Shown here in pieces: positions 41,255 to 49,304 of a stretch of 64,000 nucleotides of DNA. Source of the stretch: Gammaproteobacteria bacterium (GTDB taxonomy: Bacteria; Pseudomonadota; Gammaproteobacteria; Pseudomonadales; Pseudohongiellaceae); the NCBI GenBank assembly GCA_029244985.1, contig JAQWQD010000027.1, positions 155,053-219,052 of the forward strand, in the 5' to 3' direction. The translations under genes and the position numbers were made by a program. Every line of letters starts with the position of its first letter. Positions within the stretch are counted from its first letter, which is position 1. The notes beneath the pieces were generated by a model. That model saw only the letters and a list, made by a program, of their open reading frames with translations. It was not told the DNA's origin and made no database searches.

Positions 41255-42199
41255 ATGAGCTATGATGGCATCATTCATGTTGCAGTAGGTGTTGTTATTA
41301 ATCGACAGCAAGAAATTTTGATATCCCAAAGACATATAGATAGTCATCAGGGTAGCTTGTGGGAATTTCCGGGAGGTAAAAAAGAATCACTAGAATCTAT
41401 AGAGGCAGCACTCCAGAGAGAGTTTGTCGAAGAACTTGGAATTAAACCTACCGAGTTTTTCCCATTTGCGAAAATACTTCATCATTATGCAGAAAAAACC
41501 GTTCTACTTGATGTTTGGCTAATTACACAATATAGGGGAGAGGAAATAGGTAGAGAAGGACAAGTAATCGAATGGTGTCCTATTACAGACTTGCGGCCAC
41601 AGAATTTCCCTATTGCTAATCAAGCAATTATCAAAAAATTGCAGATACCAAGAAAATTAGCTATTACACCTAATATTAATAACAATCAGTCAATCCCTTT
41701 GCTTTTTGATCGCTATGCTGAAATGGGTATTCAGCTGGTGCAATTTCAACAAACCCATCTTTGCGAAAATGATTATTTGAGCTGGTTCGATAACGCCCAA
41801 TCGATAGCGAAGAATCATGGCTTGCGTCTACTCTACAACCAATCCCTGCGAGGCTATAATGATGAATGGAATGTGGGTTTTCATGCAAGTTCTCATGCGC
41901 TTGATTTATTAACGGAGCGACCGATATCTGATCAACTTCTTTTTAGCGCGTCTTGTCACAATCTAAAGGAATTGCAGCTCGCTGAAAAATTAGCTGCAGA
42001 TTTTGTTACCCTTTCTCCTATTTGTTCAAATGCAAATTGCTGGAAGGGGCAGGAATTAGGATGGGAGAAATTTAGAGACTTGGCTAGTCAGGTAAGTCTA
42101 CCGGTATATGCTCTCGGAGGACTCTCTGAAAATGATTCAAACATTGCGCTGGAGTCAGGGGCATTTGGTATTGCGGGCACTTTTGCTTTTACCTGCTAA
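41255..42199 (+). CDS. Nudix hydrolase (MutT-like) fused to a ThiE-like domain
   Basis: A 314-residue two-domain protein. Residues 1-130 form a MutT-type Nudix domain: FPGGKK and a complete Nudix box in which the Gly, Glu, REFVEE and GI positions match GX5EX7REUXEEXGU. MutT removes 8-oxo-dGTP from the nucleotide pool. Residues about 145-314 resemble thiamine-phosphate synthase: LVQFQQ near the first strand, GFHASSHA and the C-terminal phosphate site YALGGLSENDSNIALESGAFGIAG. This fusion is widespread in gammaproteobacteria; the function of the ThiE-like half is unclear. Confidence 0.9.
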   Translation: MSYDGIIHVAVGVVINRQQEILISQRHIDSHQGSLWEFPGGKKESLESIEAALQREFVEELGIKPTEFFPFAKILHHYAEKTVLLDVWLITQYRGEEIGREGQVIEWCPITDLRPQNFPIANQAIIKKLQIPRKLAITPNINNNQSIPLLFDRYAEMGIQLVQFQQTHLCENDYLSWFDNAQSIAKNHGLRLLYNQSLRGYNDEWNVGFHASSHALDLLTERPISDQLLFSASCHNLKELQLAEKLAADFVTLSPICSNANCWKGQELGWEKFRDLASQVSLPVYALGGLSENDSNIALESGAFGIAGTFAFTC

Positions 42200-42368
42200 T
42201 TAATCAGGAACGAGAGTCTTAGCGAAGATAATTGGATATAACAGTTAATTTACTCAAGAAGTCCATTCAAGACTGCAAATTGCCGGTGTCGAGATAGTTA
42301 GTTTGAAAATGGATTTTTAGCTTTCAGTGATAAATAATTTTCAAATAAGCAGGCCTAGTTATTTTTTC

Positions 42369-42563
42369 TTATTGCAGTTTTTCGTTAGAGTCTTTTTCAT
42401 CTGGGAAGACTGGCTCACCGGCAATTGTATTTTTCCCTACCGCCCAATCTCCGAAATCGATTAGTTTGCAGCGTTCACTACAAAAGGGCCTGAATAAACT
42501 TTCCTCAGTCCATGGAATTAATTTGGTACAGGTAGGGCAGCTAACTATTTTTTTTCGTGTCAT
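42369..42563 (-). CDS. yacG: DNA gyrase inhibitor YacG
   Basis: A 64-residue zinc protein. Four Cys in CPTC and, 15 residues on, CSERC form the zinc site, followed by [19 protein letters not shown]. coli YacG binds GyrB and inhibits gyrase. It overlaps coaE by four bases, the conserved coaE-yacG pair. Confidence 0.93.
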   Translation of the reverse strand: MTRKKIVSCPTCTKLIPWTEESLFRPFCSERCKLIDFGDWAVGKNTIAGEPVFPDEKDSNEKLQ

Positions 42564-43174
42564 TGAGCGCTCGCCAAATCAAGATATTTCTGATGCAGTA
42601 TTTCTATTTGCTTTTTAATTATTTCCAGAGATTGTTCATTATCCAATACATCATCTGCTGCGGCTAATCGTTTATTCCTTGGAATTTGAGTAGCTATTAT
42701 TGCGGCGACGGTGTCTTCTTGGCTACCGTCACGATTCATAGTTCTCTTTAGCTGAGTGGCATTACTGACATCAATCACAAGAATCCGATCAACGATTTCT
42801 TTTTGGTTCGTCTCTAGCAACAAAGGAGATTCAACAATTACATAGGCAGATTTCGCGGAATGAATTCTTTCGATCAAAAGCTTTCTAATTTTAGGGTGCA
42901 GCAATTCTTCTAACCAATGACGCTGTTTGGAGTCTGCGAACACGATATCTCTCAGTTTGCTTCTATCTAGAGAGTTATCTGGGAGAAGGATAGCTTTGCC
43001 AAAATGCTTTTTGATCGCAATTAACGCTTGGCTCCCAGGCTCAACTACTTCACGTGCGAGTTGATCTGCATCAACTACAACGATGTCTAAGCCAGAAAAT
43101 ATTTTAGCGACAGTAGATTTTCCACTACCGATTCCTCCAGTGAGGCCAACTATATATTTTGTGAGATTAGCCAA
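42560..43174 (-). CDS. coaE: Dephospho-CoA kinase CoaE
   Basis: Last step of coenzyme A synthesis, phosphorylating the 3'-hydroxyl of dephospho-CoA. The P-loop [18 protein letters not shown] (substrate site) and the ESPLLLET lid region are present. I choose TTG 43174 (204 residues, start [14 protein letters not shown]), since it clears the pilD stop and fits the family. An upstream in-frame TTG at 43228 would add 18 residues that overlap pilD. No strong ribosome site is seen for either. Confidence 0.94.
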   Translation of the reverse strand: MANLTKYIVGLTGGIGSGKSTVAKIFSGLDIVVVDADQLAREVVEPGSQALIAIKKHFGKAILLPDNSLDRSKLRDIVFADSKQRHWLEELLHPKIRKLLIERIHSAKSAYVIVESPLLLETNQKEIVDRILVIDVSNATQLKRTMNRDGSQEDTVAAIIATQIPRNKRLAAADDVLDNEQSLEIIKKQIEILHQKYLDLASAQ

Positions 43175-43179
43175 CGAAA

Positions 43180-44079
43180 TTAACCAACAAAGTTTCTGAG
43201 ATAGAAGCTGCTTATTTGAGGTCCCCAAATAAGCATTATAAAACCTGCACCAGTTAAGTAGGGTCCGAAAGGCATTGGCGCTGATCTATCTCTTTTCATG
43301 GCTAAGATCATTACAATACCAAATACTGCACCAACCAAGGAAGAGAGAACTATGATTGGTAACAAGGTTTGCCATCCCATCCAAGCGCCCATGGCCGCAA
43401 GTAATTTAAAATCTCCATAACCCATCCCTTCTTTTCCAGTTATAACCTTGAATACCCAATAAAATGACCAAAGCACAAGATAGCCAGCTATGGCTCCGAT
43501 AACTGCATCGTGGAGAGATACGCCGAACCCAAGATCAAGGGCATTAATTCCTATTCCAAACCACAATAGTGGAATAGTAATACCATCTGGCAATAATTGG
43601 TGGTCGAAATCAATAAGAGTGAGTGTGACTAGCGCCCAAGTAAAAAATAATAGCGCTAAGGTCAGCAGGTTTGGACCAAAAGTTAATGCTACCAATGCTG
43701 AAAGTAAACCGTTCACGAGTTCAACGATAGGATATCTGAGCGATATTTTAGATTTGCAATTCGAACACCGACCTCCAACTGCTAAATAACTTATCACTGG
43801 GATATTTTCCCAAGGTTTGATTTTGTGATTGCAGTTCCGGCAGTGTGATGCCGGATATTGTAGATTAAAAATCTCATACTTTACTGTTGAGTTAACGTGG
43901 GGTATTGATTGATTTTCAACTTCCAGCAATTCGGAGCACTGCTGCTTCCACTCCCTCTGCAGCATAATGGGTAAGCGATAGACGACGACGTTTAAGAAGC
44001 TGCCTACGAGCAGCCCAAGAACAAGCGCGGCCGTAAGGAGAAAAGGTTGGTTCGCCGAGAGTAAATCAATGATCGTCAT
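43180..44079 (-). CDS. pilD: Type IV prepilin peptidase / N-methyltransferase PilD
   Basis: Aspartic membrane protease (GXGD type) that cuts class III signals of type IV pilins and type II secretion pseudopilins and methylates the new N-terminus. The 299-residue protein has the GSFLNVVVYRLP start, the zinc Cys pairs C80/C83 and C105/C108, catalytic Asp in LTLIDFDHQLLPD and GYGDFKLLAAMGAW, and about eight membrane helices. It is directly upstream of coaE-yacG, as in Pseudomonas, but pilC and pilB, which usually precede it, are not here. Confidence 0.95.
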   Translation of the reverse strand: MTIIDLLSANQPFLLTAALVLGLLVGSFLNVVVYRLPIMLQREWKQQCSELLEVENQSIPHVNSTVKYEIFNLQYPASHCRNCNHKIKPWENIPVISYLAVGGRCSNCKSKISLRYPIVELVNGLLSALVALTFGPNLLTLALLFFTWALVTLTLIDFDHQLLPDGITIPLLWFGIGINALDLGFGVSLHDAVIGAIAGYLVLWSFYWVFKVITGKEGMGYGDFKLLAAMGAWMGWQTLLPIIVLSSLVGAVFGIVMILAMKRDRSAPMPFGPYLTGAGFIMLIWGPQISSFYLRNFVG

Positions 44080-44185
44080 TTAACGGTAGTCGTCTGTATA
44101 AAGAACATGTCAGTTGAAATCACAGGCTTGGTACAACCACTTTTTGAGGGTAATAGATGTTATCAATTCCGAGTGGGTTGTTCGA

Positions 44186-44602
44186 CTAGCAGAAACCGCT
44201 AGTTAAACATGTTCCTCCCTCAGTCCACTGAACAGGAGGTGTAACACCATCTGGCGTCAAGGTATAGGTAATCGCACTCAAGTTGGAAGTTGCGTCTGGT
44301 TTCCAGGTCATAGTTATGACACCGTCAGTGACACTGGCGCCGTGGACGCCGGCTGCTGCGGCAACGTTTGCAGGAACGCCTAATAATCCACCATCGATAA
44401 CACTCAAGTTGACAGGATTGCGAGTTTCGATTACAAGCTCTATAGCCCTTTTTCGAGGTATAACAGCTAGAACTAGCTCAGAAAAAGCCAAACGTTCGGT
44501 ATAATTTTGATAGACAGGCAGTGCTACCACAGCCAGAAGACCTATGATCGCTGCAATGATCATTAATTCGAAAAACGTAAAACCTTTTTGATTTTTTTCC
44601 AT
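44186..44602 (-). CDS. pilA: Type IV pilin (PilA-like) with class III signal
   Basis: A 138-residue prepilin. A seven-residue leader ends in Gly7; cleavage gives a mature N-terminus FTFFELMIIAAIIG with the conserved Glu at mature position 5, which forms the first part of the long pilin helix. The C-terminal pair CLTSGFC could form the D-region disulfide. FTFFELM replaces the usual FTLIELM. It lies 106 bp from pilD with no assembly ATPase or platform gene, so it could be a major pilin or a minor or pseudopilin. Confidence 0.88.
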   Translation of the reverse strand: MEKNQKGFTFFELMIIAAIIGLLAVVALPVYQNYTERLAFSELVLAVIPRKRAIELVIETRNPVNLSVIDGGLLGVPANVAAAAGVHGASVTDGVITMTWKPDATSNLSAITYTLTPDGVTPPVQWTEGGTCLTSGFC

Positions 44603-45284
44603 TTGTCTATTTCCAAATTGGTAAATAATTTGTTTCTAATACGCTCGTATATTTCGAGTTAAAAATATTTTCTGTAACCCGTAGTTCAAGAATAATTTCT
44701 AAGTGACTATAGATAGGCCGTGTCAATCTCTTTTAAAGATTGTAAGTCATTGTATTTAAAGTGTAAAATTAATAGTTAAGGAGTGTCTTTTCTCATAAAA
44801 ATAACTTCCTGCAAAAACTGCCACGCAGTATAGCGGCCTTTTTTGTTAGGATTGGTCAGAGTTTATTTGATCTATCAGGTTCGCGTATTTTTACTTTGAA
44901 TTTATCTAAAGTAAAAGTGGAGTAAGACCAAGGAAAATCTTCGTTTCGTATGGGCAAGTACTAAATCATTTGGAATCTGGCCTCTTCTCATCACTTAGTT
45001 CGGCAAATATTTGTTTTGTTGTCTTCATCTAACATTTTGCTCGCATTCGTTTTGGGTGGGTTAGATTTGGAGCTAGCAATTAAGCGCTTGAAATTACTAT
45101 TAAATAATTAACTTTTGGGTACCTTATATCAACTTAAACACTTGAAAAATATAGGGATGTAGTTTATGTTTTACTGCGTCTAAGCAGGCCATTCGTGGCA
45201 TGTTGAGGTGCCCTAAACACAGCTATTTATAGATAACCAAACAGCAGTCAGGAGTCTGAAATCCTTATTGCAGAGGACTACACG
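44603..45284. other. Long intergenic region between pilA and the cytochrome c gene
   Basis: About 680 bases, A/T-rich, with no open frame I would call. It must hold the divergent pilA promoter; on the minus strand TTGAAC, 16 bases, TATTTT is one candidate. I see no sigma-54 site of the TGGCAC-N5-TTGC type. A weak stem followed by TTTTTT near 44820-44844 could end a short transcript. A promoter candidate for the cytochrome is listed separately. Confidence 0.5.
45142..45170 (+). promoter_or_regulatory. Candidate promoter for the cytochrome c gene
   Basis: TTGAAA (45142-45147) and TATGTT (45165-45170) with a 17-base spacer, about 115 bases before the start codon. The -10 matches only four of six consensus bases, so this is a tentative call. 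Confidence 0.4.
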
Positions 45285-45677
45285 ATGAGAATTGCAGTCA
45301 GAATTGCGAATGGCATAATTTTGCTAGCAGGTATCGCACTCAGCGCCACGGTTGCGGCTCAGGACAAAACAGTAAATGATGGTGTATTCACTGCAGCCCA
45401 AGTGACTTCTGGGCAAGTGGTCTACGACTCACAGTGCAAGACTTGTCACAATATGCGATTTTATCGGGATACTTTGAAATCTTGGAATAATCAGCCTCTT
45501 CTTTATCTTTGGGAATCTATTATGGGAACGATGCCTGCAGATAATCCAGGTTCTCTAATGTTCGAAGAATACACTGATGTTATTGCTTATATTTTGTCTG
45601 AAAATGGATTTCCTGTAGGAGAGTCCAAGCTAGATCCAGACAATGGTATGGATGCCATTTCGATCATCGCCCCTTAA
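45285..45677 (+). CDS. Small periplasmic c-type cytochrome
   Basis: A 130-residue single-haem class I cytochrome c. A Sec signal peptide probably ends near residue 25 (TVAA), the haem motif is CKTCH at 51-55, and M83 in GTMPADNPG is the likely axial ligand. The domain resembles cytochromes that partner periplasmic quinoprotein dehydrogenases, but no dehydrogenase is nearby. It is a single-gene unit: a long upstream region and a perfect terminator directly downstream. The electron donor and acceptor are unknown; the bc1 complex or an oxidase is possible. Confidence 0.88.
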   Translation: MRIAVRIANGIILLAGIALSATVAAQDKTVNDGVFTAAQVTSGQVVYDSQCKTCHNMRFYRDTLKSWNNQPLLYLWESIMGTMPADNPGSLMFEEYTDVIAYILSENGFPVGESKLDPDNGMDAISIIAP

Positions 45678-45693
45678 CAACTAAGCGTAATGA

Positions 45694-45723
45694 AATTGCC
45701 GAACTAAGTTCGGCAATTTTTTT
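45694..45723 (+). terminator. Intrinsic terminator after the cytochrome c gene
   Basis: AATTGCCGAAC and GTTCGGCAATT form a perfect 11-bp stem around the loop TAA, with a run of T residues. It begins 17 bases after the stop codon. The matching A-tract on the other side means it could also work for the nuclease gene on the opposite strand. Confidence 0.92.
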
Positions 45724-45740
45724 GGAGACCGGAAGCCGCG

Positions 45741-46466
45741 CTAATTATCAGGACTCGAGTTGAATTCAGGGCAATCGTCCAATATTCGGGATATAGTGCT
45801 ACGATCCGTGGAGCTTAACTGCAGTCGATACTTCTCCGAAAGTTGATCCCACAAATTAACATATTCACACTGAAATTCGTCTCTTGGTAAATAGCGGCTC
45901 GGCCCACGATCCCGCTTTCGACGAATTTCCCTTCTTTCAATAAGCATGAGGTTCAACGGGTCATTAGAGAACTGCAGTTTCATCTCAGGCATCCAACGGT
46001 CTCCGCCATGAGTGTGTGCGTACATCCTCGGGATAACATGGTCAATGTCTATTTGCACAGCTACTTCGAACAACTCTCCGGTATATTCGTCGAACCATTC
46101 GCCAGTGCGTACGACACAATTTCGAGGGTTTGTATATCTCACCGTAGAACGGCTGGTGAGAATCAACATTTCTTGACGCGTAGATTGGCAATCACCGTCA
46201 AAGTCTTGCTCAAATGACCAATCATCATCATTGAAAAATTTTTCTCGGGCGCGGTAATCAGTAAGTAAGCTGTCCCTAGCGCGTCTAGTAAAATCAAAGG
46301 TATCGGGCATTTCGCAGCCACTCATATGGCAATGATAGGACAGTTGATAGTAATGACCTCCATTTTGATCGGTACTGCCTGCATGACCCCAGATTAAGCC
46401 GGGTGCTAGCCAGAAGCTGAGTACCCCGGAAAGGATTAGGAGTATTTTTTTTACCATCTCTTCCAT
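45741..46466 (-). CDS. Secreted HNH endonuclease (DUF1524/GmrSD C-terminal type) with YHCH segment
   Basis: About 241 residues from ATG 46466; a TTG at 46487 and ATG at 46457 are alternatives. A signal peptide (IWG-HAG) is followed by a His/Cys-rich segment of the YHYH type (DQNGGHYYQLS, YHCH, C58 counting from the TTG). The C-terminal half is a His-Me nuclease: DIDHVIPR (catalytic His), GGDRWMPE, FSNDPLNLMLI and the YLPRDEFQCEYVNLWDQ region known from DUF1524 secreted nucleases. Further Cys suggest disulfides. It is third in a probable operon with the retropepsin and nadC. It may be a DNA- or RNA-degrading nuclease used for nutrient scavenging or competition; which is not shown. Confidence 0.82.
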   Translation of the reverse strand: MEEMVKKILLILSGVLSFWLAPGLIWGHAGSTDQNGGHYYQLSYHCHMSGCEMPDTFDFTRRARDSLLTDYRAREKFFNDDDWSFEQDFDGDCQSTRQEMLILTSRSTVRYTNPRNCVVRTGEWFDEYTGELFEVAVQIDIDHVIPRMYAHTHGGDRWMPEMKLQFSNDPLNLMLIERREIRRKRDRGPSRYLPRDEFQCEYVNLWDQLSEKYRLQLSSTDRSTISRILDDCPEFNSSPDN

Positions 46467-46494
46467 CCACGTATTATAGTGAAGCAAATCGGAT

Positions 46495-47325
46495 TTAAAG
46501 CACCAGCATTGTTAGATCGATGGCTTGACAGTTCTTGGTAAGGCCACCGATAGAGATATAGTCTACGCCAGTTTTTGCAATATTGACTAATTGGTCTTGT
46601 TGTATTCCACCAGAAGCTTCGATTTTGCACCTGCCCTGGTTGAGCACAACTGCTTCTTTCATGCTGTCTATCGAAAAATTATCGAGCATTATTATATCTG
46701 GTTCAGCTTCAATAGCATGCATGAATTCAGGCAAATTTTGAACTTCAATTTCGACAGTCTTTTCTGGGTGCAAGGCTCTGGCTGCAGCAATAGCTTTAGG
46801 AATGCCCCCACAGGCATCTATATGATTTTCCTTTATTAGAAATGCATCGAATAGCCCAAGTCTATGATTAGTGCCACCCCCAATTCTAACGGCGTATTTT
46901 TGTGCCGATCGGAGACCAGGCAAGGTTTTTCGAGTATCAAGAAGAGTAACTGAGGTTTCAGCTAAGAGATCAATGAAATAACGAGTTTGTGATGCGGTTG
47001 CTGACAAAGTTTGCAGAAAATTTAAAGCAGTACGCTCCCCACTAAGAATTGAACGCGCGCTTCCTCTAAGTTTCAGCAATTCGGTACCCGCATTAACTAA
47101 AATTCCTTCTTCTACCGACCAAACTATTGACACGTTAGAGTCAATTTGCGCGAATACTTCATTTACCCAGTCGACACCGCAGATCACTGCTTCTTCCCGA
47201 GATAAAACTATTGCTTCTATGGTTTTGGATGCTGGGATTAGCTCAGAAGTAATATCGCCATCACCTAAGTCTTCAGCAAGAGCGATGCGAATTGTTTCTT
47301 TGATATCATTTTGTAAATTATCCAT
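46495..47325 (-). CDS. nadC: Quinolinate phosphoribosyltransferase NadC
   Basis: Converts quinolinate and PRPP to nicotinate mononucleotide in de novo NAD synthesis. The 276-residue protein shows AEDLGDGDITSE at the N-terminus, LLDTRKTLPGLR, KYAVRIGGGTNHRLGLFDAFLIKENHI and EIEVQNLPE, all typical. It follows the retropepsin gene after 8 bp. Close linkage to ampD on the other strand is the pattern I recall in Pseudomonas. Confidence 0.96.
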   Translation of the reverse strand: MDNLQNDIKETIRIALAEDLGDGDITSELIPASKTIEAIVLSREEAVICGVDWVNEVFAQIDSNVSIVWSVEEGILVNAGTELLKLRGSARSILSGERTALNFLQTLSATASQTRYFIDLLAETSVTLLDTRKTLPGLRSAQKYAVRIGGGTNHRLGLFDAFLIKENHIDACGGIPKAIAAARALHPEKTVEIEVQNLPEFMHAIEAEPDIIMLDNFSIDSMKEAVVLNQGRCKIEASGGIQQDQLVNIAKTGVDYISIGGLTKNCQAIDLTMLVL

Positions 47326-47333
47326 GATTATAA

Positions 47334-47864
47334 TTAGGGAAGTTGCCGTAATGTTAAAGTCGTTCCCCTTTGAGTGAATTCGATCTGCTGTAAGGCGCTC
47401 ATTCCCAACAAAATGATGTCACCGAGCATACTAGGGGTAATGCTTGCTTCAATATTATAGAGAACAATGTTTCCTAAAGTGAGTTCATTAATCCTTGTAG
47501 AATAAACGGTAACAACACCATTTGCAGTGGACGCTTGGTGAGCTAATCCGCTGACTAAATCAGCCTCCAGGGCTATTTCAGCAGGAATGGCTACGTCTGT
47601 AGCGCCTGTATCTAACAAAAAGGTAACTGGTATTCCATTTACTTCTCCATCTGCCACATAGTGGCCCTGCCTATTTCTTTCTAAAACGACTTCACGAATT
47701 CCGTTATTTAATTCTGAGAAATCAGGATTTTGATTTGGATTAGATTGAAGGAGTAACCTGTCATCAAAGAAAGCTGTTAGTGCAATGAGGCCAAGAATGA
47801 AACTTATGATCAGCATTCCTTGTCCAATACTTTTACCTGGTGCCTTATTTGTTGGAAAAGTCAT
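47334..47864 (-). CDS. Membrane-anchored retropepsin-like aspartic protease
   Basis: A 176-residue protein with an N-terminal membrane helix (about 15-33) and one periplasmic retropepsin domain with the catalytic motif LLDTGATDVAIP (D85). Such single-domain proteases of the clan AA (TIGR02281-type) act as dimers; their substrates in bacteria are mostly unknown. It is probably first gene of an operon with nadC and the HNH nuclease. Confidence 0.85.
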   Translation of the reverse strand: MTFPTNKAPGKSIGQGMLIISFILGLIALTAFFDDRLLLQSNPNQNPDFSELNNGIREVVLERNRQGHYVADGEVNGIPVTFLLDTGATDVAIPAEIALEADLVSGLAHQASTANGVVTVYSTRINELTLGNIVLYNIEASITPSMLGDIILLGMSALQQIEFTQRGTTLTLRQLP

Positions 47865-48260
47865 ATTCCGAATTATGGCTTATGGAAGCTTGAATAGAAA
47901 GTTGTTAGCTAAGTCAAATATTCCCGATTTTGATCCCAAAAATAGGAGTTTATTTTTATTGAATTGATTCAAAAACGCTGTCCGCCAAACGGTTCAATAT
48001 TCGGTTATATAAATGATAAATCGAACGAGTAGAACTCTTTGCTTTTTTACCGCTGTAATTTCTAAGCTAGAGTAAGTAATCTTAATAGGATCCGATCACG
48101 GTCGGCAGTGCTTGCTTACCCATCCGCCAACACATGCCTAAACAAAAGTCATAACTTACTTCATTTCGTTTTCTTTCTAGACTATGCATGGGATGTATCA
48201 TGATTGGCTGTGTTAAGATGCTATTTGATACCTGCGTCAGAGAAACTTCAACCAAAGTCT
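47865..48260. other. Divergent intergenic region between the retropepsin gene and ampD
   Basis: About 395 bases with no gene I would support. Short open frames lack a ribosome site and family resemblance. An in-frame start at 48204 would lengthen AmpD by 19 residues not seen in the family. Promoters for both flanking genes should lie here, but none stands out. Confidence 0.5.
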
Positions 48261-48809
48261 ATGAGTTTTAGTATAAAAAATAATCTTTTGATCGGCGCGG
48301 CTCAAAAAATGTCACCAAATTGTAGTCAGCGTGAAAATGCTGAACAAATAGATTTGCTAATTATTCACAACATTAGCCTTCCTCCAGGGGAATTCGAAAC
48401 TGAATATGTGGAACAATTGTTCTGTAACAAATTGAACCCTAACGTTCATCCTTATTTCGCAGAAATATCTCATCTAAAAGTGTCTTCCCACCTTTTTATA
48501 AGTAGAGCTGGAGAGGTGACTCAATTCGTGCCCTTCGACAAGAAAGCATGGCATGCTGGTGAATCTATCTTTGATGGTAAAGAAAATTGCAACGAATTTT
48601 CAATTGGTATTGAACTTGAAGGGACAGATTATGAGAGATTTACCGATATTCAATATAAGAAGCTAATTGCCATCACAAATTTGCTTATTCAGGAATATCC
48701 AAGCTTGAACTCTCGAAGAATTGTGGGGCATAGTGATGTATCTCCGGGAAGGAAAACTGATCCAGGTCCTTATTTTGAATGGGACAGCTACCGCAAATTT
48801 GTCAATTAA
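48261..48809 (+). CDS. ampD: 1,6-anhydro-N-acetylmuramyl-L-alanine amidase AmpD
   Basis: Cytoplasmic zinc amidase of cell-wall recycling; it removes the stem peptide from anhydro-muropeptides brought in by AmpG and, where AmpR/AmpC exists, keeps beta-lactamase induction low. The 182-residue protein matches E. coli AmpD throughout: HNISLPPGEF (zinc His), AWHAGES, FSIGIELEGTD and GHSDVSPGRKTDPGP with the second His, the catalytic Lys and the zinc Asp. ATG 48261 gives the family N-terminus. Confidence 0.96.
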   Translation: MSFSIKNNLLIGAAQKMSPNCSQRENAEQIDLLIIHNISLPPGEFETEYVEQLFCNKLNPNVHPYFAEISHLKVSSHLFISRAGEVTQFVPFDKKAWHAGESIFDGKENCNEFSIGIELEGTDYERFTDIQYKKLIAITNLLIQEYPSLNSRRIVGHSDVSPGRKTDPGPYFEWDSYRKFVN

Positions 48810-49304
48810 CTGGTGCCGATAAAGCGATAAATTTTCTTTATGAACTTTTTCGCTATTCTTACCTGCCTATAGAGCGCAGTTTGACTGGGCGTATTGGCTA
48901 TGATTACGATATTTGGACTATTCATAGATTGAGTTTGTGAGTGCTGCTTCAGCTCGAATCAGAAATCATTCTCCGCGCCACCGTCGTAAAGTCCCTACGC
49001 ATTAAACTTAAAAATGTAGTATCTGGTTAGAAATTGATTAAATCATTGAATGCTGCCTGCTCGATTAGCCATTTTATTTTCGTAACTAATTATTTCTAAA
49101 GAATTAAATTACAAACCATTGATTCTATTTTAATTAAGATATTATGTAGTAATACTACATAAATAACCAAAACAGATTAGAATTACTGTCATATATGCAG
49201 TAATATACACTCCGCTTTGTAATTAAATTACACAATCTATTAAAAATACCCACTTACAAAGCAGAGGGCAACCCAGTGATCCTGGCGGCTCAAAGGACAT
49301 AGTT
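48810..49304 (+). promoter_or_regulatory. Palindrome-rich upstream region of aceE
   Basis: No gene. The last 170 bases are about 75 % A/T and contain three inverted repeats: 49142-49162 (arms TTATGTAGT/ACTACATAA, 3-base centre), 49182-49204 (ATTACTG/CAGTAAT around a 9-base CATATATG-containing centre) and 49218-49232 (TGTAATT/AATTACA, 1-base centre). All share GTAAT or ATTAC half-sites; a further AATTACA half-site is at 49106-49112. No ATTGGT-type PdhR box is seen. The aceE ribosome site AAGGA ends eight bases before the ATG. Confidence 0.6.

Noticed and set aside
44815..44846. Intrinsic terminator or sRNA end in the pilA-cytochrome spacer
   Set aside because: The stem next to the TTTTTT run is only three to four pairs with a bulge, too weak to call.
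48810..49304. A PdhR operator before aceE
   Set aside because: No ATTGGT-N3-ACCAAT dyad is present; the palindromes seen have other half-sites.
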